This document shows positions 24,410-36,655 of a stretch of DNA of 64,000 nucleotides, piece after piece. Positions within the stretch are counted from its first letter, which is position 1; the number at the start of each line of letters is the position of its first letter. The stretch is taken from positions 35,330,908 through 35,394,907 of the forward strand of contig OX326959.1 in NCBI GenBank assembly GCA_946800325.1, given 5' to 3'. A program made the position numbers and the translations under genes. The DNA comes from Luzula sylvatica (Eukaryota; Streptophyta; Magnoliopsida; Poales; Juncaceae). The notes below the pieces were generated by a model that was given only the letters and a program-made list of their open reading frames with translations, ran no database searches and was not told where the DNA came from.

Positions 24410-25532
24410 ATTGTTCTCGGGTTCTGATAAAAGTACCCTTCACTATTTCCTCGCACGCCGTCTCTCTCAAGTCTCGAGTCTCGAGTACAAACATCAAAAA
24501 TCAAAAAACATTGAATTGCAACAAACAAAGCCCTTCTGAAGATTAGGATAAGGGTCGGAGGGAGCGGAGCTCTAGAGGGCATCCAAACCAGAGAATGTTT
24601 GTTTTTCAATTCGGTATTCCACTACCAGTCTTATTATAACAGGTAAAATTAGAGTTTTATATTATATCGTTGATCTTTGAATTAGAAACCAAGGTTTAGT
24701 TTGAAAATGGAGTCGAGTTTCAAATGATTCTTTGTTCTAGTATTGCTTGATTTGGTAATTTCTACAATTCCTCGAAATTTGTATCCAATTTACGGGTTTG
24801 ATTTTGAAATTGTTATATCGGTACAATTACCAAATGGGTATTCAAATTTCAAAATGTTTCACCGAAATTCCTTTTTATATAATTATTTAGTTTTCAAGTT
24901 ACGTTGGTTCTTCAAAACTAGCTTAAATGTTGGGTTTTACTGCATTTTCATAATTTACGCAATAATTATTATGCTTTTTTTTCGAATTAGGGGAATATTT
25001 TAGCAGTTGAGAGAAGAAAAGAAGATGATGCTGGAAAAGTGAAAGGCCAAAAAAGTGTGAGATTTTCAGTACAAGGAAAGAAAGGATTGAAGACAAATAT
25101 TGACAAAATTGAGGGGGTATAATTGTGAAATGAGATGAGAAGTATTCTATCTTGAGTTCATTTGAAGCTTCTTCTTGGTAATCTTCTCTCTTTATAGAAG
25201 AACTTTCAGTAGATTCCCACTCTCTCTTTCTTTCTCTTCATAGAAAATCTCTTTTCTAACCAACACTTTGAGCTTGTTCTCCCATGCAAAAGCTCATATC
25301 TTTTCATACATACCTCTCTCTCTCTCTCTCTAAAACTAGCGAACTCATTTGTAAGTTTTTCTTTGATTTGTCTTATTTTTCTTGTTAATCTTCTTATTAC
25401 ACACACAATCTCTCTCTCTAGCCTATTCATGCCATTTTCATTACTTTTAAATAAGGTTGGTTAATTTTGGTTTTGAAGTTTGAACTGTTTTGCGAGCTTG
25501 TCTTGCATTTTGAAAGCACTTCTCTCTCTAAA
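24408..25532 (+). promoter_or_regulatory. upstream region of the CORYNE gene, possible leader intron
   Basis: A donor-like AACAG|GTAAAA at about 24642 and an acceptor-like TTTTAGCAG at about 25006 could bound a leader intron, which would place the start of transcription near the CT repeat. CT-rich tracts at 25221-25240 and 25313-25333 would lie in the leader. This is inference from splice words only. Confidence 0.35.
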
Positions 25533-26830
25533 ATGGATTCAAACCCTCAAAACCCCACAAAATCTCTTTTCTTATTCTCTATCTTCATTCTCTCTCAATC
25601 CATTTTCTCTCTCTCACAATCTCTACATTCACAGCCACTCTTCTCTCAAGCACCCTCACCACCCCCTCCAATTTCGCGATTAACCCCCTCGAATATTACC
25701 AATCACACAAAACACCCTCTACTACCAATCATTTTTGGTGTCTTACTCGGTTCTCTCACCGGCTTCATTCTCTCTCTTATCTTCCTCTCTCTAATACGCC
25801 TCATCTTTCTGTATACTCATCTTACCCCTCTATTAAAAGGCCCAGTCGTTTTTATCCCTCAAATTAACCCTAAATCGCTCCAATTAGCTCTTTTAGGACA
25901 ATCTCAATCGACCCAATTGACCCAAATCCCTAATTCCGCCCCAAATTGTAAGTATTTCAAATTGCAACTTGAAACCAATCTCTCAATTGCAATCAAATTG
26001 GTTTCTCACAAACCGAATTCAAATTCTGAAAAGCGAAAACTTCAACAGAAGCTGGAGTCTTTGGCCCAAATCAAGCACCGAAACGTATTAACCTTGCGAG
26101 CTTATTTGTTCGAAAAGGATAAATTGTTTCTAGCATATGATTTTGTCAATGGAGGGAATTTAGAGGATTTGATGAAACGGGTCAGAGCGGGTCAAATTGA
26201 TCTCAATTGGGAAACTAGGTCTAAAATTGCATTAGGGATTGCGAAAGGATTGAGATATTTGCACTTTGAGAGTAACCCTCGATTAATGCATTGGAATTTA
26301 AAACCCTCTAATATAATTTTGGACGAAATGTTCGAACCGAAATTAGGGGATTGTGGTTTGGTTAGGGTTTTGCCAGAAATTCGTGATGTAGGGCATTTTG
26401 GACATTTTCTCGCTCCTGAATTAAACCAAAATTGCAGGTAATCAATTCAATGATTTTTTAAATTATTTCTTTCAATTATTCCATTTTTTCATGTGTTCAT
26501 TTATATTTTTGTTATTTTAGATACACGGATAAGAGCGATATATACAGCTTTGGGCTGATTCTCGCCATACTACTAACCGGTCGAGACCCATCCGAGCAAT
26601 TTTTAACTGGAGAGTCCAGTAGGAGCAGCTTGGCCAGGTGGTTGAGACGCAAACAACAGGCTGGAGAGGCCAAAGCGGCACTGGACACCTCCATTTTGGG
26701 GGCTGAGGGAGAGGAAGAAGAGATGCTAATGGCCGTGAGAGTCGCACTTGTTTGCCTCTCAGATTTGCCTACTGATCGGCCTTCTAGCGACGAACTCGTT
26801 TCGATGCTTAGTCAATTACATAGTTTTTGA
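25533..26830 (+). CDS. CRN: CORYNE orthologue, membrane receptor pseudokinase
   Basis: Two exons, 25533-26437 and 26521-26830, joined across a 83-bp GT-AG intron, give 404 residues (Arabidopsis CRN is about 400). Order: a hydrophobic N-terminus (SLFLFSIFILSQSIFSLSQS) that can act as signal peptide; a short Pro/Ser-rich ectodomain without leucine-rich repeats; a membrane helix (about residues 65-95); the CRN juxtamembrane phrase GPVVFIPQINPKSLQLAL; then a kinase-like domain ending MLSQLHSF, as in CRN. CRN pairs with CLAVATA2 at the plasma membrane to relay CLE peptides that limit stem cells. Catalytic motifs are degenerate: HRD reads HWN and DFG reads DCG, as in other CRN proteins, while AIK keeps its Lys. 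The start is chosen at the second in-frame ATG of the open frame, since the first would put 22 residues before the signal peptide. Confidence 0.93.
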
Positions 26831-27589
26831 AAATTGTTTATTTTTAGATCATTTATGTTTCTTTTAATCTTGTGAATATTTTGTATGAAACCTAAATATT
26901 TTGTTACAACTTTTTTTGTGTCTATTAAATGGAATGATGGGTACATATGCTAAAAGTTTAAAAGAGAAGACTTGTCAGTAATGTTGGGTACTTCCAATTT
27001 ATTATCCTTTGATGCTATTATTTTTCCAATTGTTTGTTCCTTCAATTTGGGACCATTTTTTCAGGGTGTGCTTGTATTCTGAATCCTCCATGTCCTGTAT
27101 TGTATTGATTGTCTGTTTTTTGTGCACTGAGTCAATAAATTACAAATTTAAATTCTGATATTATAACGCAAATTATTCATATAATTTAATATATGATTTT
27201 TAAATGTGTAGAAATTATTGAACAATGAGATTTTCAAAGAATCCTCTCTCTAAGGTTGCATGGTGCCATCAAAGGCATGCACGTGTTTATTCTTTTCACA
27301 TGGTTCACTAGCTAGAAAGAACTAGAAGAGTAAAAAAGTAAAAAAAAGAAGAAAGGAAGGGGAAAAGAATAAAAAAAGAAAGGATTGGTTGATACTGTCT
27401 GGACAAAGCTCTTTAAGTTTAATGGTGAATCTAAATAGAAACTAGGAGTATCTAGGTTTTTCATATGAATATTGGTATATTATTGTATTTTTCAATTTAT
27501 TCTGAAGTTTATTTGAGGACAAATTTTATATCTAGACCAAATAAGTTTGACATTTCCCAAAATAATCGTCTCGGTTTGATAATTCCGGA
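26831..27589. other. CORYNE 3' region and spacer
   Basis: Should contain the CORYNE 3' UTR. An AG-rich stretch lies at 27316-27385. No other feature is seen. Confidence 0.4.
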
Positions 27590-29107
27590 TATCACTCTAT
27601 ATCGACGGAACTCGCTCTCCTTACTTCTTTCATCAACGAAGTCTCCGCCAAGACGACCCTCTCTCCCCTTTTTTATTCAATTTGGCGGTAAACATACTCC
27701 AAGATATTATTAAGGCAATATCTCCCCTCTTTCATAACATCTCCTCTAAAAGTTCACACTCTCCAATATGCGAATGACACGATCATTTTCGTGGAAACTC
27801 ATACGCCTATCTTAAAAGTGATCTCTCAAACTCTTCAACTCTTCACGGAAAATTACGGGTTTGCAAATAAACATTGTTGAATCCACTTTCTCGTCTATCG
27901 CACCTCCCTCGGAACACTCTCACACTATATCAAGGATCCTCGGATTTCAAAATAAAGACTTCCCCATTTCTTACCTAGGTGCCATGTCATAAGCAAAACT
28001 CAATTTTTTTTAATAGACCCTAAATTTTTATATTATATTATATAATTTTGTTAAAATGGACCCCAATTTTTTTTATAATGGACCCCAAATTTTATAAATT
28101 ACATTACGTAAATTTTTTTTTTAACCCGAACCCGAAACGGGAGCTTCAAATTTAATACATATGGGCCGGCCATGTAGGTAAGACTCATAAGAAAATTGGG
28201 TAAGACCACATACCTCCCTCTTATCAATAAGATCGAAAATCAAATCGCTTCGTGGAAGGGCCGCCTTCTATCTTTTGGAGGTAAGACTCATTTTTGTTAA
28301 AGCAACTCTAAATGCGATAACCATATTTCTAATCCAAAGTGCCAAGCTCCCGGTTTGGGTGACGAATCAAATTAAACGACTAATACGATCCTTTTTATGG
28401 ACCGTGAAAGATAAATACGAAAATGAAAAAAAATCTTATCAATTGGGCATTGTATGTCTTGCAAAGACCAATGGAGGGTTAGGCATTTTGCACCTCCAAA
28501 CAATAATTGACGCCCTATTTCAAAAAATTCGTTGAAAGCTTGACACGAAACCAGCCAATCTTTGGACATACTACATGAAGATGTTATACGATATTTGTAA
28601 CACTGACAATCTAGATGCAAAGGCAGTTGTTAGCCTATCTCCTTTCCTCAAAGATCTCGAGAAAAACATCCCTATCTATAATCTCTCAACGACCAAAGTG
28701 TTAAGGTCAGATCAACTAATTTCGAAAGGGGAAAATACAAAGAAGTATTCGATAAATCGGCCTATTTATTTAAACGAAATCCTGGGATGTTAAGTAAATG
28801 GAAAAAACACATATGGTCAACGTGAGCTCCCTTTAAAGTACGGTTTCTTCATTGGGTCGCTTCCCACGATAAAATTAACACAACGGACATTTTAGTCAAG
28901 AAATGATGGCCAAAAACACCTACTTTTAGTCTATGCAACCGGGAGGACGAATCAAGAGACCACATATTTTTACATTGCACATATAATTAAAGGAACCAAA
29001 CGAGCCGCCTGGACGGTGCAAGGGAGGGGCACTTTCCTCGACAAATGGGAATCAATAGCCAAGACACTATTAAAGCATGAACGTAAAGAATGGAGTACAC
29101 TATGGAT
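27590..29107 (+). mobile_element. decayed LINE, 5' segment (reverse transcriptase)
   Basis: Recognisable LINE reverse-transcriptase blocks, with frameshifts and stops between them. SLRQDDPLSPFLFNLAVN (about 27641-27694) matches the RQGDPLSP block. LQYANDTIIFVE (about 27755-27790) is the YADD catalytic block with Asp changed to Asn. IASWKGRLLSFGGKTHF lies at about 28236, and KLPVWVTNQIKRLIRSFLW and GGLGILHLQT at 28275-28535. A foreign insert of about 160 bp lies at 27990-28150. The element is interrupted at 29107 and resumes at 32570. Confidence 0.8.
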
Positions 29108-29265
29108 CAGTGTTTTTAAAACCGGACCTAGACAATTTTTCGATTCGGTTTGATATTTCGACCTATTTGTTGATAAACCGGTAAGACCTGTCGAACCGTT
29201 CAATTTTATTTAAAAATCGTGGCCCGAACCAAGCAAATAAATCGGGTTTCTTGCTGATTAATTTC

Positions 29266-29270
<5 letters not shown>

Positions 29271-29310
<40 letters not shown>
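29271..29310. repeat. (CT)n microsatellite
   Basis: About 36 bp of nearly pure CT inside the hAT-like element. Confidence 0.9.
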
Positions 29311-29312
<2 letters not shown>

Positions 29313-29399
29313 CTCCTCAACTTACTTCTTGCTCCTCGGCAGATGAACTGGTGTTTGGAGGGTTGAATCTTGAGTGGAATTAGTATTTCGAAATGATGC

Positions 29400-31067
29400 A
29401 AACTTAAATTCTTTGTTTGGTGAGTGTCAAAAAATAGAAATATATAATTCTTGAATCTTCTAATTCCATTATTCTAGCAAAATTTGATTCCTTAAATTTG
29501 AGGAGTGCCAAAGTGGGGCAAAACATTTAATCAATAATATATTATATTTATTACTATCAAAAATATTATTATATCAATAAAACATTATAATAATATAACA
29601 ATACATTTAGTATTATTATAATAGTGTATTATATGAATATAATTATTATAATATAATTATAATATTAGTATTATATACTATAATAATGTATTACATGGAT
29701 ATTTAATAGGGAAATAATTATTGTAATAATATATAATATAATTATTTTATAATAATTACATTCATATTAATTAATATTTATGTTATTATAATAATTATAT
29801 CCATCTTAATTAATATTGAATATTATTATAATAATTATATTATAATGACAGAAATAATTATATTATAATATATCCATAATATTAATATAAAATTATATAT
29901 TAATAATAACATATAATAATTGACTATTATGAGAAAATAAATATATTAATAATTATTGTAATAATATATAGTAATATTATTATAATAAGGAAATAATTAA
30001 TATAATATTGTATATTATTATAATAATATCTAATATTTATATTATAATGGTAAAATAATTATATTATAATTAATATATCCATATTATTAATATAAAATTA
30101 TATATTATTATAATAATATATGTTAATTATATTATAATAAATATATACATATTATTGATATGAAATTATATATTATTAACTAAAATTATAATACTAAAAT
30201 AATATTATTATGTAGTAATTGTATTATAATACTGAAATAATAATATTATAATTATTACATTCATATAATAATATATATTATTATAAATATATATACTAAT
30301 TATATTATAATATTATTATTATGTAAGTCATAGCAAAAGATTTTAATCAAAGAATAGTTATACATATTAAAATAATAATTTTAATAATAATATATATATT
30401 AATAGATAGTATAATATTATAATAAAATAAAAGTAAATTTAATATTTTTATTATTATTATAATATAATTATTAATATTATAGTAATTATATTAAAATAAC
30501 ATACTAATTATTTTAATTGTAATATATATTAATAGATAAAATATCATATTATAATAATATGAAAATACATTTAATATTTAATATTATTATTATATAATTG
30601 CTAATATTATAGTAAGTATATTAAAATGATAACATTATAATATTATAGTACTTATATTAAAATAATAAAATAATTATTTTGTACAGTTAATATTTTATAT
30701 TATTTTTTATATAATTACTAAATTTCACAATTTATATAATAAATGATAAAATATAACAATATAATAGAATTTTATATAATAATATTGTTATAATTTTATA
30801 TTGAAATAATGTTGTATTATAATTTTTTTATCAAACTAATATTGCAATAATATTATTATTCTTTATCAATTTTAATGAAATATTATTTCTACATTTTCAA
30901 TAACAAAATTCCAAAATTTTGTGACCAACCAAACAAAGAATTATATTTTTCAGCATCTTATAATTCGGACATCCAAACAAACTGTGAAATTACTAATTCC
31001 AGAATTTTTTACTCCTCCACCTTATAATCCGATTCCACTCTACTAATTCCGCTTGCCAAACAGCCCC
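29400..31067 (-). mobile_element. Tourist-like element, copy 2, AT-rich core
   Basis: The right 170 bp (30895-31067) is the reverse complement of the left end of the element at 8528, with over 80% identity by eye and the same GGGGC(T/C)GTTTGGCAAGCGG terminus. The core, 29530-30890, is about 1.35 kb of almost pure A/T. The left end is not clear: only a diverged CTTTGTTTGGTGAG near 29411 resembles the internal AATTCCTTGTTTGGG of copy 1. No TAA duplication is seen (TCA follows the right end). Confidence 0.6.
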
Positions 31068-31634
31068 TCATGGACTTTCAATCTTCTCAATACATGGCTT
31101 GAAAGACTATTAATCTTCCTCTCTCTCTTCAACTTATTGTCTGATAATGGTTAGGAGATGCAAAATTGAACTCCCAAATTGTTTTAGCAAAAATACTTGT
31201 TAGGGTTTGGATCTTACTGATTTTCTTTTTCACCCAATTTGATGGATATGATCGAGGCGGTTGAAGAGGATTTCGTGGGCACTTGTTAATCGATCTCATA
31301 GAATCAATAGATGAATAGATCTAGATTTGACGTTTTACATTTCTTGTGTTTGATTTATTATATTTTCGTTCTTATGAGTTTTTGTTGTTTCGGAACATTT
31401 TATTTTGTTTGTGGATTTTGATTCAAGTTTAGTTCTCTGTGAGAATTTGAAAGTTGAGATTTTCTTTTGAGTGGTGGCTAAAAGCCAACCGTGTGGTGAA
31501 AAGTTCAGGTTTTTGTCTGAAGTTGAATCTTAGGGGCGATTTTGGGTTTAAAAGAATTAGTATCAAATATATCTCATTAAAATTCCATTTCTTGTTGTAT
31601 TTATCAGGGTATTTTTGAGGAATTGCATCAGTAG

Positions 31635-32232
31635 CTAGTAGGGCGGACGGACATCGTCTAGCGCCTAGAAAAATTAATCGGGGATTAATCGGATCTAGGC
31701 GGATTTGTAATTTTACATAGTTTTTGTCATATTTTTTAATTTTTATATATTATAATTTGTACTACAACTTTTTATACTAAAAATGGTGTATATGAATTTT
31801 ATTTAAGACAACGTCCAAACAAATCATAACATGAAGTCAATAACATAACATTAACACTTATGTTGCTCGGATACGCCAATACGGCGATACGGCAATTTAA
31901 CATATGATTTAGGATACGATACGCGTATCGGATACGGGTAGATTTTGATTTTTCGGAGTATCCGCGCAACGTAGAATTTAACACAAATCCAAATAAACCA
32001 CAAAATAAAGTTACTAAAAATAGAAAGAAGAAAAAGGGAAAAAGAAAAAAAGAAGGGTGCAGGTCTTAAAAAAAAAAAAAGTGGGGTGGACCTAGACGGA
32101 ATTATTCGGCGCCTAGGCGGTATCTAGGCGGGTATAGGCTGAATTCTGCCTAGACAGAAACGATTAGGCTAAACCTAGGTGTTTGGTCGGCGCCTAGACG
32201 GCCGCCTAGGCCGAATTTTAGAACCTTGGCTA
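31635..32232. mobile_element. palindromic element with CGCCTAG words
   Basis: Clusters of CTAGGCGG/CCGCCTAG in both orientations at 31655-31705 and 32090-32215. The right end reads as the complement of CCAAGGTTCTAAAATTCGG. Between them, at 31858-31975, is a smaller palindrome with ends TGTTGCTCGGATAC and GTATCCGCGCAAC. Non-coding; the boundaries are approximate. Confidence 0.45.
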
Positions 32233-32569
32233 GGATACACGTGTTATGAAGTCTAATCCTCTCAATTTGATACCTATGTTATAAATTGGTGATCAAATAA
32301 TGTAGGTTTTAATTTTTGGACATAATCATAATTACTTGCAAAACTAATTATATTTTCATGTAAAAATAATCATAGTTATTTGTAAAATTACTGAGAAAAA
32401 AATATATAACCTACATGCTTTATTTGTATATGTTTTTAATTTATTAGTTATATATAATTATTATTTATTAGTAAACGAGCGGTTCAACCGGTTAATCCGT
32501 GATTCAACCTGTGAACCGGTGATCCGCGACTAGACCGGGTCGATGTCCGATCCGGATTTAAAAACATTG

Positions 32570-32897
32570 TTGTGGATGGCGGTCAATTGGAACATCTGAA
32601 AAGAACGAAATCACCGTATTTTCCAAGACAAGAAGAACACACACACACACACACACACACCCCCCCCCCCAACACACACACACACACCATGATAGCTCTT
32701 GAAGCAATGGAAGAAGCAAGCCTATGGTACCGCTTCAGAAATTAAGTTCAGATTATTTAAATTATTCTAGGATGAGTACTAGTACTGTTTAGAGGACGCT
32801 GCACAACTCTTGAGCTTGGCAGTGCACTTTCTCTTACCAATTGTAACTCTACCTCCTTCTAAAGGCATAACAATTTGCTAGTCTTGTTTAAAAAAAT
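32570..32897 (+). mobile_element. decayed LINE, 3' segment
   Basis: WMAVNWNIWKERNHRIFQDKK is the same C-terminal LINE motif as in the element at 12325-12380. It is followed by a microsatellite, an untranslated tail and a short A7 run at about 32890. It continues the LINE interrupted at 29107. Confidence 0.75.
32637..32690. repeat. (AC)n-C10-(AC)n compound microsatellite
   Basis: About 24 bp of AC, ten C, then about 16 bp of AC, inside the LINE tail. Confidence 0.95.
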
Positions 32898-33160
32898 GTC
32901 GAAACTTGGTATAGTTCTTGACCTTTCAGTGACCAAGAGATTTTGAGCCTTTAATCACGATTATGAAACACTCAGCAAGTATTTCGACTTTCGGGAAGTC
33001 AAGAATTTGTGTTCGACCTTTGAAATGACGAAATTATATTTCTCAATTTTTGAAAAGTCGAGAGTTTATCCAAATCCGACCATTACTAGAATACAACCTT
33101 GTATGTTGTATCAACTTTTGAAAAGTCGTCAAATTTGTCAGCTCAAACGGTTAGGCACCC
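32898..33160. repeat. cluster of short CGACTTTT/AAAAGTCG words
   Basis: At least five copies of a GACTTT-like word and its complement (TTTTGAAAAGTCG at about 33048 and 33117; TTCGACTTTCGGGAAGTC near 32984; TTCGACCTTTGAAATGACG near 33013) alternate over 200 bp. This is the pattern of subterminal repeats of a DNA transposon. No element ends were found. Confidence 0.35.
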
Positions 33161-33700
33161 CCTTAAACCTCAAAAATACCATGGGTTCAAAATTCAACAA
33201 ATCCGATTTCTCGAAAATAAACGAGGGACAAAAATTCACCTTATATAAATCGATTTTTTTTTTTTAAAGTCGAAATATTTACAAAAACTAGCAGATACGC
33301 TATTGTCTAGACTATAAATACTCACATATTTTCACCATTTCTATCTCACAAATATCATGGGCTCGAAATTCGACAATCCGATTTCTCGAAAATAAATGAG
33401 GGACAAAAAATCCACCTCTTATATCAATCAAATTTTTTTTTAAAGTTGAAATATTTACAAAAACTAGCCGATACGCTATTGTCTAGACTATAAATACTCA
33501 CATTTTTTCATCATTTCTATCTCACAAATATCATGGGCTCGAAATTCGACAAATTCGATTTATCGAAAATAAATGAAGGACAAAAAATCCACCTTATAAA
33601 TAGATTTTTGTTGTTGTTGAGAAATTGAAATATTTACAAAAACTAGCTATTGTCTAGACTATAAATACTCACATCTTTTCATCATTTCTATCTCTCATCT
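33160..33700. repeat. three tandem units of 176 bp
   Basis: The word ATGGG(T/C)TC...AAATTC(A/G)ACAA begins at 33181, 33357 and 33533, exactly 176 bp apart. Each unit continues with GATTTCTCGAAAATAAA, a poly-T run of varying length, AAATATTTACAAAAACTAGC and GTCTAGACTATAAATACTC. The third unit has a small deletion near 33650. The TATAAATA in each unit resembles a TATA box, but no transcript is supported. Confidence 0.85.
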
Positions 33701-36265
33701 CCTCGTTCTTTTTTATCTCACATCTTCTCTCTGTCTCCTTCATCATCTCTATGTCCATTGTCCCCTTCATCACCCTCTCTTTTTCAAAGATTACTTTTTT
33801 TTTCAAACCATTGTTTCAAATATTTCTTCTCAAGATATGTATTTAAAATATTTAAATTTATTGAGTTCATATAAGGACTATTAAATGGCAATCATTCGTA
33901 ATACGCCGACAATACGTTACTTAATATATTTGTGTATAATTCGAATCAAACATTTTTCAAGTCAATCAAATAAAATGAAATATGCTAATAATTCGACATT
34001 CGGCTATTCGTTTATAGTCAGATTTATTTTACACAATAAAAATACAATAATTCGATATATAAAATATATAATTGAGAAATATAATTATTTTATTAAATAA
34101 TGTTAAGTTTGCAAATTGACGAGATTGCCAATCTTTTTAGTTCAAAATATAAATGTATAGATTATTATGGATATTTTTGTTGTCTTACTCATTATTCGAA
34201 ATTCAGGTTCCTGTTATTTATTTAAGAAATATATAAATTTTTTTCTTCTGAAAGAGCGTATTATACGACAATACGCGTTATTTATAAAATTCTAAAATAC
34301 GGAATTATTGATGATGTTAGATATGAGAACGTTAATACATAATATATTCGTAATACTTAATTGTTCGTACATTATATTCTTATTATTCGCGAATTGAACA
34401 ACTACGACACACATCAAAATTCCTTCATATAACCATTCCAAGAAGAAAATGATAAATTTTTTAATACCGTAGCTAACCAAATGGTATTTTTCCGAGCCTA
34501 GATCTGTTTTGTTTAATTATTTGGCCCAATATAATTATTGACATGAACTATTAAAAGGCACAAGGCCTATTTCCTAAATATAATGGATCTAAAATGTGAT
34601 TAGGAAACCCAGCCCGTTTTAACTTTTTCCTGGCAATTTCGAGTTTTCAACATTACAATTGGCTCAAAAAATTCTCAATTTAGAGACCATTTAATAAATT
34701 TTATGCTCCCCATCTTTTGTGAAGTGACATGATGTAATTATTCAACTCAAATCCAAAGTTGTATACCTTTAGATAAAACTGGATATAATGCATAATTCGA
34801 CCAGTAAATTATCTTCTTTTTATGTTCATAACATTGCAAAACTACAAGGATGCACAACATTGTCATAAAAATTTGCTTCACTTTTTGAATTAATTAATTC
34901 CACTAGAGATTTAAAATAGAAAATCTTAGGGGGTCAAGGTCCTTTCCGGTCCCTATAAAGATCCGTTCATGTATGTATTTATTTTAATTATTTATTATAT
35001 ATGTCAGAAATTATGTACCAATAATCATTATATAATACAAAAATATCATTTGCTATTCCGAATATAATTGTTTTTATAATTTTAATTTTACTTATTTCAA
35101 CCTCAACTATAACATTAAAAAAAATTGATTTCTCAATACCTTGTATAGGAAATACTACATGGAGAGTGTCTCAGAAGAAAGAAGCTTAATTAGGGTGAGT
35201 GTGGTTTACTTAGGCAAAACCTTATACATGTCGAGAATGCACACGTGACTAACACGTGGACCCACTATGGACTCGAGACATGGACTTGACTATGTGGCCC
35301 AATGCATTAATTCCTTGGTTTGATTTTTGCTTGAATTGATATGAAAATGAGATCCACGAGTAATTCATGCTTTGCAATATATAGATGATCCTAGAAAGTT
35401 CAAAAAGAAAAAGAAAAAAGGAACAAAAATTATTCCTTGTAATTGTTAAACAGCAAATAATGAGGAACTCGTTTTATTTTACCAGTATTTATCATACATT
35501 CTTATATTTACAAACCACTACATTGTTTTATAATAAAAACAACAGGATTTATTATTTAAAAATTTGAGTGTTTGGCCGGCAGAGATTCTAAAAACAAAGT
35601 TAAAGACATCTGATATGTTTGTGATTTCAAATTTCGAAAGGGCAAACTTATAATGGTTTTGAACTTTTGATTAAGAGCCAGATTAGTTGTAAAACTAACT
35701 GTAATTACTTACTAATATTCTAATCAATGGATATTAGTTCGACTAAAATTATTCGAAAAAACATATTTTATGCTTCCATAAATTTGAGAAGATTATGAAA
35801 TACAAGTTTAAGATTCAATTCCTTCAAAAATTCTGTTGATATTGTATTGTTCACTACATGATAAATAAAAATAATAATCCATTAGATTTAGATTAAAGAA
35901 TATGTCTATATGACCTCATCCTCAAGCTATCTACAAATCCCTTCAAACTTTCCAAGCATAAACCTTTGAAAATAGATGCAAAATGAAAATTAAATAGTAA
36001 AAATTGAAGGGGCATGTATACATAAAAGCTCCATGAATTATTTCTAAAAATTTGCTGAAGTAATTTATAACAATATGGTGAAGTATTCATCTCCACTTGC
36101 TCCCTTTGGCCCCTTTTCCCTACCATTTCATGGCACATTTGTGTTATTTAGTTGCATCATGTAGGATCCACCTCCTCTTAGCAAAGCTCAACCCTGTCTA
36201 CCTTCCAATTTGTAGGCTAATATGTAGTGAGTTTATTACGGTCCTTTTCTGATGATACCTATGTT
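33701..36265. other. intergenic, no feature seen
   Basis: AT-rich non-coding DNA. Open frames here (for example 33885-34100, 35893-36138) are short, of low complexity and match no family I know. Confidence 0.5.
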
Positions 36266-36655
36266 TTGCTTGGTTCGAAGATAAATGAAGGGAATATAAT
36301 TATCGAGGATAAAAAAAATTATCCCATCCATGCTTGATTTGAAAGGAGAGGATATAACTATATGTATTATATTTGAAAATAATTTATATAAATGCAACAA
36401 ATTAATTTTTAAAATTATGATAACGTAAATTTTCAAAATACAATATATTTGAAACATAAACAAAATTCAAAATATAGTATTTTTGAAAATAATTATTTTT
36501 TTTCCAAAACTCATTTTTACGTCGTCTCTATTTGATATTGTACGTACTTGAGATGTCCATTCCTCCCCCCCTTCCCCTTCTCTATCCCCAAACCAAGCAT
36601 GGAAATATATTATCTTCCGTTTATTTTCCCTCCTCTATCTCAAACCAAGCGAATC
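36266..36655. mobile_element. possible MITE with GCTTGGTT termini
   Basis: Left TTTGCTTGGTTCGAAGATAA and right-arm complement TCGCTTGGTTTGAGATAGAG are inverted. A second inverted pair lies just inside (CATGCTTGATTTGAAAGG and the complement CATGCTTGGTTTGGGG). About 390 bp, non-coding, duplication unresolved. Confidence 0.45.

Larger units (their letters stand above)
29100..32577. mobile_element. 3.46-kb hAT-like element inserted in the LINE
   Basis: The element at 29108-32569 begins CAGTGTTTTTAAAACCGGA; the reverse complement of its end is CAATGTTTTTAAATCCGGA (17 of 19 identical). The flanks CTATGGAT (29100-29107) and TTGTGGAT (32570-32577) match at 6 of 8 positions, as for an aged 8-bp hAT duplication. 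Removing the insert restores the LINE reading TLWMAVNWN. No transposase is readable inside, so it is non-autonomous. It carries a CT microsatellite, a Tourist-like copy and two smaller palindromic elements. Confidence 0.75.

Noticed and set aside
26512..26747. Minus-strand ORFs opposite CORYNE exon 2
   Set aside because: Antisense shadows of the kinase-like domain.
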